Origin: Sphingorhabdus sp. M41
GTDB taxonomy: Bacteria > Pseudomonadota > Alphaproteobacteria > Sphingomonadales > Sphingomonadaceae
Assembly (NCBI RefSeq): GCF_001586275.1
Contig: NZ_CP014545.1
Location: 2,754,501-2,818,500, forward strand
DNA: 64,000 nucleotides
Direction of reading: 5' to 3'
The notes under the pieces are model-generated. The model did not search any database. It was not told the origin of the DNA and worked only from the letters and a program-made list of their open reading frames with translations. A program made the position numbers and the translations under genes. The stretch's first letter is position 1. Every line of letters begins with the position of its first letter. Below are positions 61,434 through 64,000 of this stretch, piece after piece.

Positions 61434-62710
61434 CCCGGCTCCAGTTTGTCGATCCCGCCCATATAGGGCAATAATGCCGGCGGAATTGTGACAGAGCCAT
61501 CCGCCTGCTGGTAATTTTCAAGGACCGCGACCAGTGTCCGGCCGACGGCAAGCCCCGAACCGTTCAAAGTGTGAACGAATTTCGTTCCCTTTTCCTCGCT
61601 GCCTGGCCGGAAACGGGCATTCATCCGCCGCGCCTGAAAGTCGCCGCAATTGGAAATGCTGGAGATTTCGCGATAGGTATTCTGGCCAGGCAGCCAGACC
61701 TCCAGATCAAAGGTCTTGCGCGCCGTTGCTCCCATATCACCTGTGCACAGAAGCACTTTGCGATACGGCAGTGCTAGCGCCTTAAGAATTGATTCCGCCG
61801 CCTCGGTCATCCGCAGATGCTCGGCATCGCTATTGTCAGGATGAGCGATCGCGACCATTTCGACTTTCTCAAACTGATGCTGACGGATCAGACCTTTCGT
61901 ATCCTTGCCAGCAGAGCCAGCTTCGCTACGAAAACAGAGCGTGAGCGCGGTCAATCGTATCGGAAGTTGCGCTTCATCCAGTATTTGCCCGTTAACACTG
62001 TTTGTCAGGCTCACTTCTGCGGTCGGGATTAGCCAGTGACCTTCGGTAGTTTGAAAGGAATCCTCAGAAAACTTGGGCAGTTGGCCAGTGCCAAACATAG
62101 CCTGATCGCGCACCAGCACAGGCGGTGCGCATTCCTGAAAGCCATTCATGGTGGTTTGCTGGTCGAGCATGAATTGTCCAACCGCCCGCTGCAGTCTCGC
62201 GATTTGACCGCGCAGGAAAGCAAAGCGCGCGCCCGACATTTCGACAGCCGTTTCAAAATCCAGCCCCAGCGCCGGACCAATGTCGCTGTGTTCTTTAGGA
62301 TCAAAATCAAATGTACGTGGCTCGCCCCAACGTTCAATCTCGACATTGTCGTCTTCATCTGCGCCTGTCGGGACGTCATCCGCTGGCAGATTTGGCAGCG
62401 CCGCCAGAATATTCTGTAACCGGGCGGCCAACTCCCGCTCTTGCTCTTCAACCTTTGGCATTTTGGTTTTTAGCTCGGCGACTTCCGCCATCAACGCCTG
62501 CGCCGATTCCTCATCGCCCTGCCCCTTGGCCTTTCCAATCGCTTTGGACGCTTCGTTGCGACGTGCCTGCCCATTCTGCAGCTCGGTTTTCAGAGCGCGG
62601 CTTTGCTCGTCCAGAGACAGTAAATTCTGGGCAACAGCTTCGACTCCGCGTTTTGCCAGCGCAGCGTCAAATTCTTCCGGATTTTCGCGAATATACTTTA
62701 TATCATGCAT
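61430..62710 (-). CDS. serS: Seryl-tRNA synthetase
   Basis: Class II aminoacyl-tRNA synthetase of 426 residues. The N-terminal coiled-coil arm (residues 30-100, [20 protein letters not shown]) binds the tRNA-Ser long arm. Motif 2 is [20 protein letters not shown] (typical SerRS), and motif 3 is [18 protein letters not shown]. It starts [22 protein letters not shown]. It is the first gene of serS-surE-nlpD-like and overlaps surE. Confidence 0.97.
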   Translation of the reverse strand: MHDIKYIRENPEEFDAALAKRGVEAVAQNLLSLDEQSRALKTELQNGQARRNEASKAIGKAKGQGDEESAQALMAEVAELKTKMPKVEEQERELAARLQNILAALPNLPADDVPTGADEDDNVEIERWGEPRTFDFDPKEHSDIGPALGLDFETAVEMSGARFAFLRGQIARLQRAVGQFMLDQQTTMNGFQECAPPVLVRDQAMFGTGQLPKFSEDSFQTTEGHWLIPTAEVSLTNSVNGQILDEAQLPIRLTALTLCFRSEAGSAGKDTKGLIRQHQFEKVEMVAIAHPDNSDAEHLRMTEAAESILKALALPYRKVLLCTGDMGATARKTFDLEVWLPGQNTYREISSISNCGDFQARRMNARFRPGSEEKGTKFVHTLNGSGLAVGRTLVAVLENYQQADGSVTIPPALLPYMGGIDKLEPG

Positions 62711-62756
62711 AGTGAACGCCTATGCCGAGCGACTGTTTCACTTGCAAGACTGCAAA

Positions 62757-62790
62757 GAAAAAAGCGACCAGATTGCTCCAGCCGCTTTTT
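62757..62790 (-). terminator. Terminator after the Ser-rich PEP-CTERM-like gene
   Basis: On the minus strand aaaaagcggctggagc...ctggtcgctttttt: stem of AAAAAGCG and CGCTTTTT with an inner loop, ending in a T run. It is 22 bases after the stop of the Ser-rich gene and between that gene and serS. Confidence 0.75.
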
Positions 62791-62812
62791 CATTAATCTC
62801 AGCATCAACTGC

Positions 62813-63715
62813 CTAGGCGGTAACTGCCTTTTTCCCTTTGCGGCGGCGGGCGAACAAAGCCGCTGCTGCTGCGCCGAAAAGCAACACCACTGGAGGCGCC
62901 GGCACATCCGTGCCACCGGTCGATCCGCCGGTGCTACCGCCGGAAGACGAGCTTGAACTGCTGCTCGAGGAGCTGGAACTGGAAGAACTGCTCGAAGACC
63001 CGCTTGATGTGCCACCGAAGCTGGAAGAACCGCCCGTCGCACCCGATGAACTGCTGGTAGAACTCCCACCCGAACTCGAGGAAGAGGAGCCGGAGCTGCC
63101 TGAAGAACCTGAGCTTCCATAGCCGCCACTCGAACCGTAGCCCCCACTGGAACCGTGACCCGGCTTGCCACCACTCGATCCAGAAGAACTGGATGAGCTA
63201 CTCGAGGAGCTGCTTGAGGAACTACTGGATGAACTGGACGAGGAAGAACTGCTGCCCGAAGATGTGCTGGTCGAACCACCGCTGCTTGTAGAGGAAATCA
63301 CTACAGTGCCACCACCGGTGCTACCACCGCCAAAAAAGCCACCAAAAAAGCCACCGCTGCTGCCGCCGCTGCTGCCACCGATGACGACCGGGATTGATCC
63401 ACCACTGCTGCTTATAGGCGGAGCGGGTGGAATATATGGAGGCAGAGGTATGGCCTGCGGTACCGGGGTTTGAGCAATTGTGACCACAGACGGTTGGCAA
63501 GCCGTCACCGTTTTGGTCACGGTGCGCCGCGTGCGTTTGATCTTGCGGGCAGGCTCACCCTTTTTTATCGTACGGGCCCGAACCGGCTTCTTCTTTGACA
63601 TCTTTTTGACGTAAGGAGCCGCCGGCGCCTCTGATACATGGACTGCGCCGCCGCCAATCAAGGCCCCGCCGCATGTGCAGGCGCATAATTTCGCCAAAGC
63701 CATCCGTACCGACAT
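62813..63715 (-). CDS. Ser/Gly-rich secreted protein with PEP-CTERM-like sorting tail
   Basis: A 300-residue protein: an N-terminal signal-like segment (MALAKLCACTCGGALIGGG), a basic segment of about 30 residues (KKMSKKKPVRARTIKKGE), a Pro-rich stretch, then long runs of Ser/Gly (residues about 110-265, including two poly-Ser runs of roughly 20 or more). The end DVPAPPVVLLFGAAAAALFA and RRRKGKK is a variant of the PEP-CTERM signal: Pro-rich motif, hydrophobic helix, Arg cluster. Such proteins are processed by an exosortase, which is not in this window. ATG 63715 has AGAGAG upstream. It may be a highly glycosylated extracellular matrix protein. Confidence 0.85.
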   Translation of the reverse strand: MSVRMALAKLCACTCGGALIGGGAVHVSEAPAAPYVKKMSKKKPVRARTIKKGEPARKIKRTRRTVTKTVTACQPSVVTIAQTPVPQAIPLPPYIPPAPPISSSGGSIPVVIGGSSGGSSGGFFGGFFGGGSTGGGTVVISSTSSGGSTSTSSGSSSSSSSSSSSSSSSSSSSSSSSSGSSGGKPGHGSSGGYGSSGGYGSSGSSGSSGSSSSSSGGSSTSSSSGATGGSSSFGGTSSGSSSSSSSSSSSSSSSSSSSGGSTGGSTGGTDVPAPPVVLLFGAAAAALFARRRKGKKAVTA

Positions 63716-63897
63716 AATATCATCTCTCTTCCGCTTTAAGTGGCGACCAGTTCGTCGACTTTTGATGCCGACGGCCTTTTTCGCTGCTCTGAGGTACATC
63801 AGAAAGACAGAACAAATGGTAAATCACAATTGAATTAACCCTGTATCATAATGTAAAACGGAAAAATAGCTTAACAGCAGGTATCCATTATAAGTTA

Positions 63898-64000
63898 ATG
63901 TCCCGATTTGGAACCATTCGAGATAGATTCCTTGAAAAATGGCGGGAAAATTTCGACGCCTTTTTCCACGCTTGGTCAGAACCGCTATGCATTCGAAGGC
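63898..64000 (+). CDS. Possible start of a gene cut by the window end
   Basis: From ATG 63898 the frame is open to the edge (34 codons): MSRFGTIRDRFLEKWRENFD followed by AFFHAWSEPLCIRR. The amphipathic, basic composition is protein-like, but the Shine-Dalgarno is weak (GCAGG about 20 bases upstream). Uncertain; no other open frame of interest is seen in 63716-64000. Confidence 0.35.
   Translation, partial: MSRFGTIRDRFLEKWRENFDAFFHAWSEPLCIRR

Noticed and set aside
62900-63300. Regular short repeats suggesting a CRISPR or satellite
   Set aside because: They are the Ser/Gly codons of the PEP-CTERM-like protein; period is 3 bases with no spacer pattern.
1-64000. tRNA, rRNA or insertion-sequence transposase genes
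   Set aside because: Looked for cloverleaf-like ends and DDE or tyrosine transposase proteins; none seen by eye, though a tRNA scan was not possible.

Overview
The window looks like a chromosomal segment of an alphaproteobacterium of the order Sphingomonadales (Sphingorhabdus/Sphingopyxis-like). The basis is the gene content: a ctaC-ctaD-ctaB-ctaG-ctaE oxidase operon running into thrC, a pyrE-pdxJ-acpS-lepB operon, a GAAC-N7-GAAC LexA box before uvrA, paired Baeyer-Villiger-type monooxygenases, a P450 and FAS1 lipoproteins. It also has many palindromic repeats of the kind typical of sphingomonads, whose arms translate as RPEPVEGP or STSSGRT. No rRNA, tRNA, CRISPR array, integrase or insertion sequence was found. 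Gene density is high, and many neighbours overlap by ATGA or GTGA.

Layout. 1-10225: end of an unrecognised membrane protein, a lipoprotein pair, SOS-controlled uvrA with a coupled phosphatase gene, a DUF4345 protein, a P450, a Tyr/Gly-rich lipoprotein and an acyl-CoA desaturase. 10245-18078 (minus): a compact type II secretion operon gspC-D-E-F-G-L-M without the minor pseudopilins H-K. 18183-28458: HAD/VIT1/SMP-30 operon, aldehyde dehydrogenase, ThDP enzyme, mntP, an EVE protein, two FAS1 lipoproteins, a pteridine-reductase-like SDR overlapping folB, and an RNA methyltransferase. 28451-36148 (minus): thrC and the whole aa3 oxidase biogenesis operon, including a 53-codon membrane ORF. 36387-39178: pyrE-pdxJ-acpS-lepB. 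39187-49637 (minus): argC, NlpC/P60 hydrolase, M17 aminopeptidase, two paralogous flavin monooxygenases with a PilZ gene between them, and a membrane PAS-GGDEF-EAL protein. 49862-55132: an accessory zone with repeats, an acetyltransferase, an AT-rich two-gene unit (RelA/SpoT-type alarmone synthetase plus an unrecognised partner), a repeat-filled ORF and a chain of hairpin repeats. 55133-63715: rimO, small membrane proteins, a hydrolase, a K+ channel/RCK protein, nlpD-like, surE and serS, and a Ser-rich protein with a PEP-CTERM-like sorting tail.

The most interesting themes are two. First, palindromic repeats have entered or re-edged genes. One pair lies in frame inside uvrA and encodes about 55 extra residues. 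Others supply the stop codon of an acetyltransferase gene, the Shine-Dalgarno sequence of acpS and the missing 5' end of a small membrane-protein gene, and one set fills most of a 165-codon ORF. Second, the AT-rich synthetase/partner pair is a candidate toxic-alarmone or phage-defence system. All functional statements rest on motif recognition by eye; no database search was possible.
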